Of a stretch of DNA of 64,000 bases, positions 24,407 to 33,564 are shown in pieces. This stretch comes from Oscillospiraceae bacterium (GTDB lineage: Bacteria > Bacillota > Clostridia > Oscillospirales > Oscillospiraceae), in contig CACYXC010000012.1 in the NCBI GenBank assembly GCA_902778285.1, forward strand, positions 21,525 through 85,524, in the 5' to 3' direction. The notes under the pieces were generated by a model that was given only the letters and a program-made list of their open reading frames with translations, searched no databases and was not told the origin of the DNA. Within the stretch, counting starts at the first letter, position 1. Every line of letters begins with the position of its first letter. A program made the position numbers and the translations under genes.

Positions 24407-25864
24407 ATGAAACTGAAGGATATCATTAAAAATATAAAAATACTGCGCTGCACGGCCGATCCCGAAACCGAGATCACGGGCGTCTGCTACGACTCCCGCA
24501 AGGTGCGGCCGGGTGAGCTCTTCGTGGCTGTGCGCGGCTTTTCCTCCGACGGGCATCGCTTCATACCCATGGCGCGGGAGAAGGGGGCCGCGGCGATCCT
24601 CTGCGAGGAGCTGCCGGAGGATGAGAGCAACTGCGTGCAGACCGACGACTGCCGCCTGGGTCTCGCCCTCTGCAGCCGGGATTTCTACGGCAATCCCGCC
24701 TCGGAGATGACCGTCATCGGCATCACCGGCACCAGCGGCAAGACCACGACCAGCTATCTGATCAAGCACCTGCTGGAGACGAAGCTCGGCGCGAAGGTGG
24801 GCCTGATCGGCACCAACGGCAACTGCATCGGCGACGAGCTGCTGCACACCGAGCGTACCACACCCGAATCGAACGACCTGCAGCGCCTTTTCCGCCGCAT
24901 GGCGGACGCGGGCTGCACCCATGTGGTGATGGAGGTCTCCTCCCACTCCCTGAGCCTCGAGCGCGTGGCGGGGATCCGCTTCGACGTGGCGGTCTACACC
25001 AACCTGAGCCAGGACCATCTGGATTTTCACAGGACGATGGAGGAATACGCCGCGGCCAAACGCATGCTGTTCAGCCGCTGCGAGCTGGGCTGCTTCAATC
25101 TGGACGACGGCTGGACGGATTTCATGCTCAGGGGCGCCGACTGCCGCGTCTTCACCTACGCGGAGACGAGGGAAGATGCGGATCTCAGGGCAAGGGACGT
25201 GAGCCTGTCCGCCTCCGGCGTGCGCTTCACCGCCGTGCGCGGCGAGGAAGCGGTACCGACCTTCCTCGGCATCCCCGGCAGCTTTTCTGTGTATAACGCG
25301 CTGGCCGTCATGGCCGTGGGCCTCGCTCTCGGCCTGACGCTCTCAGACTGCGCCGACGCGCTGGCCGACGCGAAAGGCGTCAAAGGCAGGCTGGAGTTGG
25401 TGCCGACGTACGGGGATTACACCGTGCTCATCGACTACTGCCATAAGCCGGACGCCCTTGAGAAGGTGCTCCAGTCTCTGCGGCCGGTGACAAAGGGGCG
25501 GCTGATCGTCCTCTTCGGCTGCGGCGGCGACCGGGACCGGCTCAAGCGCCCCATCATGGGTGAGATCGCCGCAGAGAACGCGGACCTTGTCATCGTCACC
25601 AGCGACAATCCCCGCACCGAAGAGCCCATGGCCATCATCGGGGAGATCCTCGCGGGCGTGAAGGACAGCGCGACGCCGACGCAGGTCATCTGCAGCCGCG
25701 AGGAGGCGATCGCCTGGGCACTTGACAATGCCCGCCCCGGTGATGTAATATTGCTTGCCGGCAAGGGCCACGAGGACTATCAGGAGATCGGGCACGAGAA
25801 GCGCCACCTCGATGAGCGCGAGATCGTCGCCGGCATTTTGAAAAGACGGGCTGCCGCTCCCTGA
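24407..25864 (+). CDS. murE: UDP-MurNAc-tripeptide synthetase MurE (meso-DAP type)
   Basis: Adds the third stem-peptide residue in the cytoplasm. 485 residues. ATP loop GITGTSGKTTTSYL, NLSQDHLDFHRTMEEYAAAK with the carbamylated-Lys region, and SDNPRTEEP; the DNPR box is the known determinant for meso-diaminopimelate rather than lysine. So the wall is probably DAP-type. It starts two bases after the PBP stop. murF does not follow, although murE-murF adjacency is the rule in most dcw clusters. Confidence 0.95.
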   Translation: MKLKDIIKNIKILRCTADPETEITGVCYDSRKVRPGELFVAVRGFSSDGHRFIPMAREKGAAAILCEELPEDESNCVQTDDCRLGLALCSRDFYGNPASEMTVIGITGTSGKTTTSYLIKHLLETKLGAKVGLIGTNGNCIGDELLHTERTTPESNDLQRLFRRMADAGCTHVVMEVSSHSLSLERVAGIRFDVAVYTNLSQDHLDFHRTMEEYAAAKRMLFSRCELGCFNLDDGWTDFMLRGADCRVFTYAETREDADLRARDVSLSASGVRFTAVRGEEAVPTFLGIPGSFSVYNALAVMAVGLALGLTLSDCADALADAKGVKGRLELVPTYGDYTVLIDYCHKPDALEKVLQSLRPVTKGRLIVLFGCGGDRDRLKRPIMGEIAAENADLVIVTSDNPRTEEPMAIIGEILAGVKDSATPTQVICSREEAIAWALDNARPGDVILLAGKGHEDYQEIGHEKRHLDEREIVAGILKRRAAAP

Positions 25865-25915
25865 CCGAAGGATCGACCGCGGTCAAAGAGCTTTCTGTAT
25901 ATTGGAGAGAGAAGC

Positions 25916-26926
25916 ATGACGATAAAGCTGATTTGCGCGTTTGTCCTGGCCTTTCTGTTTGCCACGGCCTTTGGAAAATACTATATCCCCTGGCTGAAAA
26001 AACAGAAGGCGGGGCAGGAGATCAAGGAAAACGGCCCGACCTGGCACAACGCCAAGGCGGGTACCCCCACGATGGGCGGGGTGATCTTCATCTTCGCGGC
26101 GGCCTTCGTGTGCCTGACGGTGGGCTTTGAGGGGATGCTGCACGGAGAATTCGTGCACATCTACGTGCTGCTCTTCGCCTGCGTGTTCGGGGCCATCGGC
26201 TTTCTGGACGACTGGGAGAAGATCCGCCACCACCACAACACCGGCCTTTCCGCCAGGGCCAAGTTCCTGCTGCAGCTGGCGGCGGCGCTGGTCTTCGTGC
26301 TGCTCATGCGGCACCTGGGCTATCTGCGGCCCAATCTCTATGTGCCCTTCTCCGGGCGGACCATCCACATGCCGGAGTGGCTGTACTTCGTCTTTGCCGC
26401 CTTTGTGATCGTCGGCACCGTGAACGCCGTCAACATCACCGACGGGGTGGACGGCCTGGCCTCCGGCACCTCGCTGCCGGTGTTTCTCTTCTTTGTCGCC
26501 GTGAGCTTCGCCTGGGGCCGCAATTACCTGCAGCTCGGCATCTTCGCCTCCGCCATGGTGGGCGGCCTGCTGGGCTTTCTGGTCTACAACTTCAACCCCG
26601 CGCAGGTCTTCATGGGCGACACCGGCTCGCTCTTCCTCGGCGGGGCGGTCGCGGCGCTGGCCTTTGCCTACGACATGCCGCTGATCCTCATCACGCTGGG
26701 CATCGTTTTCATCATCGAGACCCTGTCCGACATCATCCAAGTCGGCTACTTCAAGCTCTCCCACGGCAAGCGGGTCTTCCGCATGGCGCCCTTCCATCAC
26801 CATCTGGAGATGGGCGGATGGACGGGGAAAAAGTGGAAAGAGAGAGAACTTTTTGTCCTGTTTACCGGCATATCTCTGGTCTTCGCGATCATATCCTTTA
26901 TAGGGGTATATTCCCGCTATATGTAG
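25916..26926 (+). CDS. mraY: Phospho-N-acetylmuramoyl-pentapeptide-transferase MraY
   Basis: Integral membrane enzyme that makes lipid I from UDP-MurNAc-pentapeptide and undecaprenyl phosphate. 336 residues with about ten membrane helices. Catalytic and substrate motifs: TPTMGG, the Asp pair in GFLDDWEK, NITDGVDGLA, FMGDTGSLFLGG and the periplasm-near HHHLEM loop. GGAGAGAG is 6 bases before the ATG. Followed at the very next base by a family I hairpin array. Confidence 0.97.
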   Translation: MTIKLICAFVLAFLFATAFGKYYIPWLKKQKAGQEIKENGPTWHNAKAGTPTMGGVIFIFAAAFVCLTVGFEGMLHGEFVHIYVLLFACVFGAIGFLDDWEKIRHHHNTGLSARAKFLLQLAAALVFVLLMRHLGYLRPNLYVPFSGRTIHMPEWLYFVFAAFVIVGTVNAVNITDGVDGLASGTSLPVFLFFVAVSFAWGRNYLQLGIFASAMVGGLLGFLVYNFNPAQVFMGDTGSLFLGGAVAALAFAYDMPLILITLGIVFIIETLSDIIQVGYFKLSHGKRVFRMAPFHHHLEMGGWTGKKWKERELFVLFTGISLVFAIISFIGVYSRYM

Positions 26927-27127
26927 TAATCGTTCATCCCCCATAAGGGGACTGAACGATTAGAAAGCACCTGCGTTTATCGCACGGGGGAAACGCCTCG
27001 TTTGGTCGGCGCAGGGCCTCGCAGCGCTCGGCTCAGCGTGTTTTTGAAGCGGCGGAGCCGCCTCAAAAACGGATTAGACTTTGTTCCCGCCCTGCGAGGC
27101 GGGAATCAGAGGGGAGCGCCCCTCTGA
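26927..27127 (+). repeat. Intergenic hairpin array, family I copy B (five stems)
   Basis: Stem 1 26927-26936/26953-26962 (10 bp); stem 2 CCTGCG/CGCAGG (26970-26975/27010-27015) enclosing TTATCGC and TTGGTCG; stem 3 27040-27047/27063-27070; stem 4 27084-27091/27098-27105 with loop CTGCGA; stem 5 TCAGAGGGG/CCCCTCTGA (27106-27114/27119-27127). Stems 4-5 recur in the array at 2034-2223. It fills the 258-base mraY-ftsW gap. Confidence 0.8.
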
Positions 27128-27184
27128 ACTCCCCTGTTTGCAGGGAAAACTGAAAAGATGATCTGAAGTCGGGGAGGTGGTCTT

Positions 27185-28342
27185 TTGCGCTATGACGGCG
27201 CCCGCCTCGCCGACTTTTCCGCGGCGGCGACGGATGAGGGCAGAGGAAGGATGGATCTGAGCTTCCTGCTGCTGGTGCTGGGTCTTCTCGGCACCGGTGT
27301 GCTGATGGTCCTCTCGTCCAGCTTCCCGCGGGCCTACTATGACCCGGGCCGTGTGACCGGCGGCAACGCCGCCTATTACTTTGTGCGCCAGCTGCTCTTT
27401 GCCGGGCTGGGTGTCGGCGTCATGCTGCTGGCCTCCCGGCTGCCGATGGGCTTTTACCGGCGTTACGCCTTCCCATTCCTGATCCTGACCGCCGTGCTGC
27501 TGGCGCTGGTGCCGCTGATCGGGGTGAAGGCCAACGGCTCCCGCCGCTGGCTCGGCGTCGGGGGATTGACGCTGCAGCCCTCCGAGCTTGCCAAGCTCGC
27601 GGTGATCCTGTCCTTCTCGGTGCTGATCTGCCGCTATCGGGAAAGGATGAAGACGATCCGCTACGGCCTGCTGCCCTTTCTGGGAATTCTCGGCGCGCTG
27701 GTCGGCCTGCTCGTGCTCGAGCCGCACTTCTCGGCCTCCGTCATCCTGCTGGCCGTCGGGGCCGTGATGCTCTTTCTCGGCGGCGTGGGCGTCGGCTGGT
27801 TCGCCGCGGCCTTCGCGGCGGCCGGAACCGGCCTTGCGGTGCTGCTGACCTTTTTCCCCTACGCCTCCTCCCGCATCATGACCTGGCGGGATCCCTTTTC
27901 CAGTTCCTCGGACGAGGGCTATCAGATCGTCCAGTCCCTGTATACCATCGGCTCGGGCGGCCTGAGCGGTCTCGGCTTCGGCGGCAGCCGCCAGAAATAC
28001 CTGTTCCTGCCGGAGGAGCACAACGATTTCATTTTTTCCGTCTGCTGCGAGGAGCTGGGCTTTATCGGCGCCGCGCTGATCCTGAGCCTCTTCGCGCTTT
28101 TGATCCTGCGCGGCTACTGGATCGCGCTGCACTGCCGCAGCCGCTTTTCGTTCCTGGTCTGCGCCGGGATCACGACCCTGCTGGCCGTTCAGATCTTTTT
28201 CAATGTGGCGGTGGCGACGAACCTTTTGCCCTGTACCGGGATCTCGCTCCCGTTTTTCAGTTACGGCGGCACGGCGCTGCTGATCCAGCTGGGGGAGATG
28301 GGGATCGTTCTGAGCGCGTCAAGGGATGTTCTGGAAACATAA
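27185..28342 (+). CDS. ftsW: SEDS peptidoglycan polymerase FtsW
   Basis: Lipid II polymerase of the divisome. 385 residues with ten predicted membrane helices. SEDS hallmarks: KANGSRRWLGVGGLTLQPSE, the catalytic-Asp loop LPEEHNDFIFSVCCEELGF, and SLPFFSYGGTALLIQLGEMG at the C-terminal end. Start TTG 27185 follows GGGGAGGTGG by 5 bases. The N-terminus is about 20 residues longer than the first helix and could be trimmed by an internal start. murD, often between mraY and ftsW, is absent. Confidence 0.95.
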   Translation: MRYDGARLADFSAAATDEGRGRMDLSFLLLVLGLLGTGVLMVLSSSFPRAYYDPGRVTGGNAAYYFVRQLLFAGLGVGVMLLASRLPMGFYRRYAFPFLILTAVLLALVPLIGVKANGSRRWLGVGGLTLQPSELAKLAVILSFSVLICRYRERMKTIRYGLLPFLGILGALVGLLVLEPHFSASVILLAVGAVMLFLGGVGVGWFAAAFAAAGTGLAVLLTFFPYASSRIMTWRDPFSSSSDEGYQIVQSLYTIGSGGLSGLGFGGSRQKYLFLPEEHNDFIFSVCCEELGFIGAALILSLFALLILRGYWIALHCRSRFSFLVCAGITTLLAVQIFFNVAVATNLLPCTGISLPFFSYGGTALLIQLGEMGIVLSASRDVLET

Positions 28343-28347
28343 GATAT

Positions 28348-28488
28348 TCAATTGTGAAACGCCGTTTCACAATTGAGCTGCTCGCTTTTATCGCGCTCGC
28401 CCCGCGTAAGACGGCTCGCTTGGTCGAAGCGAGGCCTCGCCAAGCTCGGCTCAGGGTGTTTTTGAGACGGCAAAGCCGCCTCAAAAAC
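28348..28488 (+). repeat. Intergenic hairpin array, family I copy C
   Basis: Stem 1 perfect 13-bp hairpin (28348-28360/28364-28376); stem 2 CTCGCTT/AAGCGAG (28381-28387/28427-28433) enclosing TTATCGC and TTGGTCG; stem 3 28458-28466/28480-28488 with an inner CGGC/GCCG pair. It starts five bases after the ftsW stop. Together with the family II element that follows, it accounts for the 366-base gap to murG. Confidence 0.8.
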
Positions 28489-28525
28489 AATTTGAATGGA
28501 AATATTGGCCTGACTGCGCCTTTCG

Positions 28526-28676
28526 CGATAATGATTATCGGATGGCGAAATCAATCGAGAATTCGATTGATTTCGCTGCCAAACGACAAGTTTGGCAGCG
28601 AATGATTCTTTGAATCATTCGCCCGATGCTCATTGCAATGAATATATGGCAAAACAGCTTCCTATAGTCATTATCG
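28526..28676 (-). mobile_element. Hairpin-chain MITE-like element, family II (internally deleted copy)
   Basis: Relative to the 35568-35771 copy this one is inverted and lacks the outer hairpins i, ii and half of iii. It keeps the terminal repeats (CGATAATGATTATCGGA at one end, TCCTATAGTCATTATCG at the other), the TCAATCGA/TCGATTGA-type hairpin, the TGCCAAAC/GTTTGGCA hairpin and the 11-bp GCGAATGATTC/GAATCATTCGC hairpin. No ORF of its own. Confidence 0.75.
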
Positions 28677-28708
28677 ACAATCATCTCGAAACATGGGAGA
28701 TATAAAAG

Positions 28709-29833
28709 ATGCGTCTTCTCTTTACCTGCGGCGGTACCGCCGGACATGTGAATCCCGCCCTCGCCGTGGCTGGGCGGCTGCGTGAGCGCTTTTCCGACGC
28801 GGAGTTTCTGTTTCTCGGCGCCGAGGGCAAGATGGAGATGGAGCTCGTGCCCCGCGCGGGCTATCGGATCCTGCCGCTGCACATTACCAATATCGCCCGC
28901 GGGAAATCTCTTTCCGCCGTTGCCCACAATCTGGACACGGTAAAGAACGTGCTCGCCTCCGAGCGCGAGGCGAAGCGGATCATCCGGGACTATGCGCCCG
29001 ACGCCGTGATCGGCACGGGAGGCTATGTCTGCTATCCGGTCCTGATGGCCGCCTCCCGGCTGCGCATCCCCACGCTGGTGCATGAGAGCAACGCCATGCC
29101 CGGCCTTACCACCAAGCTGCTGGCGCGGCATGTCGACCGCATCCTCGTGGGCTTCGAGGAGAGCCGGAAGCACTATCCGGACCCGGAGAAGGTCCGCGTC
29201 ACCGGAACGCCTGTGCGCGGGGAGTTCGCCGCCTACACGAAGGAGAGCGCCAAGCGTGAGCTGGGCCTGCCGGCGGAGCTGCCGCTGGTGGTGTCCGTCT
29301 GGGGCTCGCTGGGCTCCGGACACATGAACGGAATTTTGACGGAGCTGCTGCCGCTGCTGCGCGGGCAGAGCGATTTCCGCCTGATCCACGCCGTCGGCAG
29401 CCGGGACTTCGCCGAGATCAGCGGGAAGCTCGCCGCGGCGGACTATACGCCCGCCGACTGCGGCGCGCACGTGCAGGAATACATCTACGACATGCCGCGC
29501 GTCATGGCGGCGGCGGATCTGATCCTCTGCCGCGCGGGCGCCTCCACGCTGGCGGAGCTGACCTATCTGGGGAAGCCCTCCGTGATCGTGCCCTCGCCCA
29601 ACGTGACCGACAATCATCAGGAGAAGAATGCCCGCGTGCTGGAAAAGGCGGGCGGTGCGAAGGTCTTCCTGGAGGGCGAGTTCGACGCGGCCTCCCTTCT
29701 GCAGACGGTCAGAGAGCTGCTGGCGGACAGAGAAGCGCTCGACGGCATGTCCGCGGCTATGAAGAGCCTTTCGGTCCCCCTGGCGACGGAGCGCATCTGC
29801 GACGAGATCCTGAAGCTCTGCCGAGAAGAATAA
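28709..29833 (+). CDS. murG: UDP-GlcNAc--lipid I GlcNAc transferase MurG
   Basis: Converts lipid I to lipid II on the inner membrane face. 374 residues, GT28/GT-B fold. N-domain glycine loop FTCGGTAGHVNPALA and GTGGYVCYPV; C-domain SVWGSLGSGHMN and ILCRAGASTLAELTYLGKPSVIVP, followed by the conserved NHQEKNA. The initial methionine is right at the conserved start MRLLFTCGGT; GGGAGA is 8 bases upstream. Confidence 0.96.
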   Translation: MRLLFTCGGTAGHVNPALAVAGRLRERFSDAEFLFLGAEGKMEMELVPRAGYRILPLHITNIARGKSLSAVAHNLDTVKNVLASEREAKRIIRDYAPDAVIGTGGYVCYPVLMAASRLRIPTLVHESNAMPGLTTKLLARHVDRILVGFEESRKHYPDPEKVRVTGTPVRGEFAAYTKESAKRELGLPAELPLVVSVWGSLGSGHMNGILTELLPLLRGQSDFRLIHAVGSRDFAEISGKLAAADYTPADCGAHVQEYIYDMPRVMAAADLILCRAGASTLAELTYLGKPSVIVPSPNVTDNHQEKNARVLEKAGGAKVFLEGEFDAASLLQTVRELLADREALDGMSAAMKSLSVPLATERICDEILKLCREE

Positions 29834-29852
29834 GGAAAATAGCAAAATCATA

Positions 29853-29889
29853 CCCCTGTGCATAGGATGGCCTGATTCCATGCACGGGG
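29853..29889 (+). promoter_or_regulatory. Hairpin that can sequester the murA2 ribosome binding site
   Basis: CCCCTGTGCAT (29853-29863) pairs with ATGCACGGGG (29880-29889) with one bulged T. The 3' arm contains the G-run that is the only candidate Shine-Dalgarno for ATG 29898, so folding would hide it. Confidence 0.5.
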
Positions 29890-29897
29890 GTTTAATT

Positions 29898-31151
29898 ATG
29901 GACATATGGCATATCCGCGGCGGCCGCCGCCTGGAAGGGAATTTGCGGGTGCAGGGCTCGAAGAATGCCTCTCTGCCCATTCTGGCGGCGAGCGTCCTCT
30001 GTCCGCTGCGCTGTGAGCTGCTGAACGTCCCGCGGCTGTCGGACACGGACGCGGCACTGCGCATCCTCGAACACCTGGGCTGCACGGTCGCGCGGGATCG
30101 GGACCGTGTGTACATAGATTCCACAACGCTCTCCTGCAGCGCCGTCCCCCACAGCCTGATGGCCGAGATGCGCTCCTCCGTGATTTTCATGGGGGCACTG
30201 CTGGCCCGCTGCGGGGAGGCGAGACTGAGCCTGCCCGGCGGCTGCCAGCTCGGCAAGCGCCCGATCGACCTGCATCTGGCTGCCCTGCGAAAGCTGGGGG
30301 CGGACATCGAGGAGGACGACAACGAGCTTCACTGCCGCGCGCGCCGTCTGCAGGGGACGGAGATCGCCCTGCCTTTCCCCAGCGTGGGCGCCACGGAAAA
30401 CGCCCTGCTGGCCGCCTGCGGCGCGAGAGGGGAGACGCTGATCCGCGGCGCCGCCCGCGAGCCGGAGATCGCCGCGCTGGCAGACTTTCTGCGCGCCATG
30501 GGCGCGGAGATCCGCGGCGCGGGGAGCGACACGATCCGCCTGACGGCCTTTCATCCGAAGAGAGACCTTTGCTTTCGCATCCCGTCGGACCGCATCGCGG
30601 CGGCGACCTTCGCCTGCGCCGCGGCGGGCTGCGGGGGCGACGTCACGCTCTGCGGCCTCGATCCCATACAAATTTCCGCCGTTCTCCACTTCCTAAATGC
30701 CGCGGGCTGTGATATAATAACATTTAATCATGCGCTGCGCCTGCGCGCCGACAGGCGGCTGCGCGCCGTCGGCCCCGTCGTCACCGCGCCCTATCCCGGC
30801 TTCCCCACGGACGCCCAGCCGCTGCTGATGGCGGCGCTGCTGCGCGCTGAAGGCAGGAGCCTGATCCGTGAGACGATCTTTGAGCAGCGCTTCCGGCAGG
30901 CGCCGGAGCTCTGCCGCCTCGGCGCGCAGATCCGCGTCAAGGGGCAGACGGCGGAGATCCTGGGCGTGAGAGAGCTGCACGGCGCCGCTCTGCACGCCAC
31001 CGATCTGCGCGGCGGGGCCGCCATGATCCTCGCGGGGCTGGCCGCCGGGGGCGAGACCGTGGTTCTGGACGAGGGGCATGTCCGCCGGGGCTATGAGGAC
31101 TTTGACCGCTCGCTGGAGAGTCTCGGCGCGGAGATCATCCTGGAAAACTGA
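29898..31151 (+). CDS. murA2: Second UDP-GlcNAc 1-carboxyvinyltransferase (MurA paralogue)
   Basis: 417-residue EPSP-synthase-fold enzyme, full length. Substrate Lys in VQGSKNASLPILAAS, catalytic Cys in LPGGCQLGKRPID, and VVTAPYPGFPTDAQP and DLRGGAAMILAGLAAGGE near the C-terminus. All catalytic residues seen in the first MurA are kept, so both are probably active. Firmicutes often have two MurA; finding one inside the dcw cluster between murG and ftsQ, where murB or murC is common, is noteworthy. The leader hairpin at 29853-29889 may control translation. Confidence 0.92.
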   Translation: MDIWHIRGGRRLEGNLRVQGSKNASLPILAASVLCPLRCELLNVPRLSDTDAALRILEHLGCTVARDRDRVYIDSTTLSCSAVPHSLMAEMRSSVIFMGALLARCGEARLSLPGGCQLGKRPIDLHLAALRKLGADIEEDDNELHCRARRLQGTEIALPFPSVGATENALLAACGARGETLIRGAAREPEIAALADFLRAMGAEIRGAGSDTIRLTAFHPKRDLCFRIPSDRIAAATFACAAAGCGGDVTLCGLDPIQISAVLHFLNAAGCDIITFNHALRLRADRRLRAVGPVVTAPYPGFPTDAQPLLMAALLRAEGRSLIRETIFEQRFRQAPELCRLGAQIRVKGQTAEILGVRELHGAALHATDLRGGAAMILAGLAAGGETVVLDEGHVRRGYEDFDRSLESLGAEIILEN

Positions 31152-31170
31152 CATGTTTTCGCCGATTGTA

Positions 31171-31312
31171 ATAATGACTATAGGATGGCGAAAAGCCAAA
31201 AAGCTTTTCGCCGCGCCGCCTTGCGGCGCAGCAAAACAGCGCGGCTGTTTTGCCATATATTCATTGCAATGAGCATCGGGCGAATGATTCAAAGAATCAT
31301 TCGCTGCCAAAC
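31171..31312 (+). mobile_element. Hairpin-chain MITE-like element, family II (3'-truncated copy)
   Basis: It starts with ATAATGACTATAGGATGGCG, then hairpins i (31187-31196/31203-31212, 10 bp), ii (31213-31219/31223-31229, 7 bp), iii (31231-31240/31244-31253, 10 bp) and iv (31280-31290/31294-31304, 11 bp), and breaks off inside hairpin v. The right terminal repeat is missing; the ftsQ ribosome binding site follows within 10 bases. Confidence 0.75.
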
Positions 31313-31333
31313 TTGTTGTCTAAGGAGAAGACG

Positions 31334-32116
31334 ATGGCATCCACACTGCACAACGCCCAACCGCCCGCAAGCCGGCGCGAGGGCTATATGAAACCCCGGC
31401 GCCGCAGCAGCTACAGCGCGCCGGTGGTATTTGTTCTGGTCGTCCTGGGCATCATCTTTGTCATGAGCGTGCTGTTTCGCGTCTCGGACATTCAGGTGGA
31501 GGGGAACACCCACTACACCGATGCGGAGATCATCCGCGCCATCGACATCGAGCCGGGCGACAACCTGTTTTTCTTCAACCGTTTCGCGGCCTTCGCCCGC
31601 GTCTACTCCAAGCTGCCGTACATCGAAAACGGCTCCGTGGAGCGCCGCCTGCCGAACAAGGTCATCATCACCGTGGAAGAGACCACGGCGCTGGCCTATC
31701 TGGAGCTGGGCGAGGAGCAGTGGACGCTGGACCGCAACTGCAAGGTGCTGGGCAAGGCGGCGGAAGGGGAGACCGAGTCGCTGATCCCCATTGTCGGCAT
31801 CGCGCCGGGCACGCTGCTCATCGGCGAGCAGATGCAGACCGAGGATCAGGATCAGGAGCTGGTGGATTTCCTGGCGGACGTGCTCTACCAGATCGAGGAG
31901 CGCGGCCTATATTCCGAGGTCGACCGCGTCAACTTCGCCAATCCGCGCAATGCGGAGTTCAGTTACGCCAACAGGTACACGGTGGTCCTCGGCACGCGAA
32001 ACAATCTGGAGCACAAGTTCGGCATGTTCGTCTCCGTGCTGGGAAAGCTGAAGCCGGGCGACGTGGGCATCATCGACGTATCCGACGGGCAGGTCGCCCA
32101 TTTCTCACCCAACTGA
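31334..32116 (+). CDS. ftsQ: Cell division protein FtsQ/DivIB
   Basis: 260-residue bitopic divisome protein. N-terminal basic cytoplasmic part (about 1-30), one membrane helix (about 33-53, PVVFVLVVLGIIFVMSVLF), then the POTRA domain with VSDIQVEGNTHYTDAEIIRAI and LPYIENGSVERRLPNKVIITV, followed by the FtsQ/DivIB beta domain. AAGGAG is 6 bases before ATG 31334. The upstream frame runs into the family II element and is not part of the gene. Confidence 0.9.
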   Translation: MASTLHNAQPPASRREGYMKPRRRSSYSAPVVFVLVVLGIIFVMSVLFRVSDIQVEGNTHYTDAEIIRAIDIEPGDNLFFFNRFAAFARVYSKLPYIENGSVERRLPNKVIITVEETTALAYLELGEEQWTLDRNCKVLGKAAEGETESLIPIVGIAPGTLLIGEQMQTEDQDQELVDFLADVLYQIEERGLYSEVDRVNFANPRNAEFSYANRYTVVLGTRNNLEHKFGMFVSVLGKLKPGDVGIIDVSDGQVAHFSPN

Positions 32117-32183
32117 TCCGATCGGGGAGAGCCCCTTCAATTACAATTTTCTTACAAAAGATTTCTAAAATCGTAAATTCCTA

Positions 32184-32212
32184 TTGACCGCGAATGAAAA
32201 ATGTAATAATAT
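32184..32212 (+). promoter_or_regulatory. Promoter of ftsZ
   Basis: TTGACC (32184-32189), 17-bp spacer, TAATAT (32207-32212), in an AT-rich 160-base gap. This gives ftsZ its own transcription start in addition to read-through from the cluster. Confidence 0.65.
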
Positions 32213-32276
32213 AGAGCATAGCGAATCATATGTGCTGTGGTTTTTGCAGCCTTAGAATAGAGATGGAGGCATCAAT

Positions 32277-33434
<1,158 letters not shown>

Positions 33435-33450
33435 TTCGCCATTCTTCTTC

Positions 33451-33479
33451 TTGCATGACGCGATCTTTTCGTATATAAT
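33451..33479 (+). promoter_or_regulatory. Promoter for the yihY-methyltransferase pair
   Basis: TTGCAT (33451-33456), 17-bp spacer, TATAAT (33474-33479). The expected start point (about 33486) lies inside the 5' arm of the following hairpin, so this transcript could not form the full hairpin. Confidence 0.6.
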
Positions 33480-33482
33480 AAC

Positions 33483-33509
33483 AAAAGCTCCTCCATCGGA
33501 GGAGCTTTT
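33483..33509 (+). terminator. Terminator hairpin of ftsZ
   Basis: Perfect 12-bp stem AAAAGCTCCTCC / GGAGGAGCTTTT with a 3-base loop; symmetrical A and T feet allow termination on either strand. Confidence 0.75.
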
Positions 33510-33564
33510 GATTGTTTGTGTAGATGCTGCAGGCAGAGCGGCCTGTGCCGGGGGAGAAGATCCA

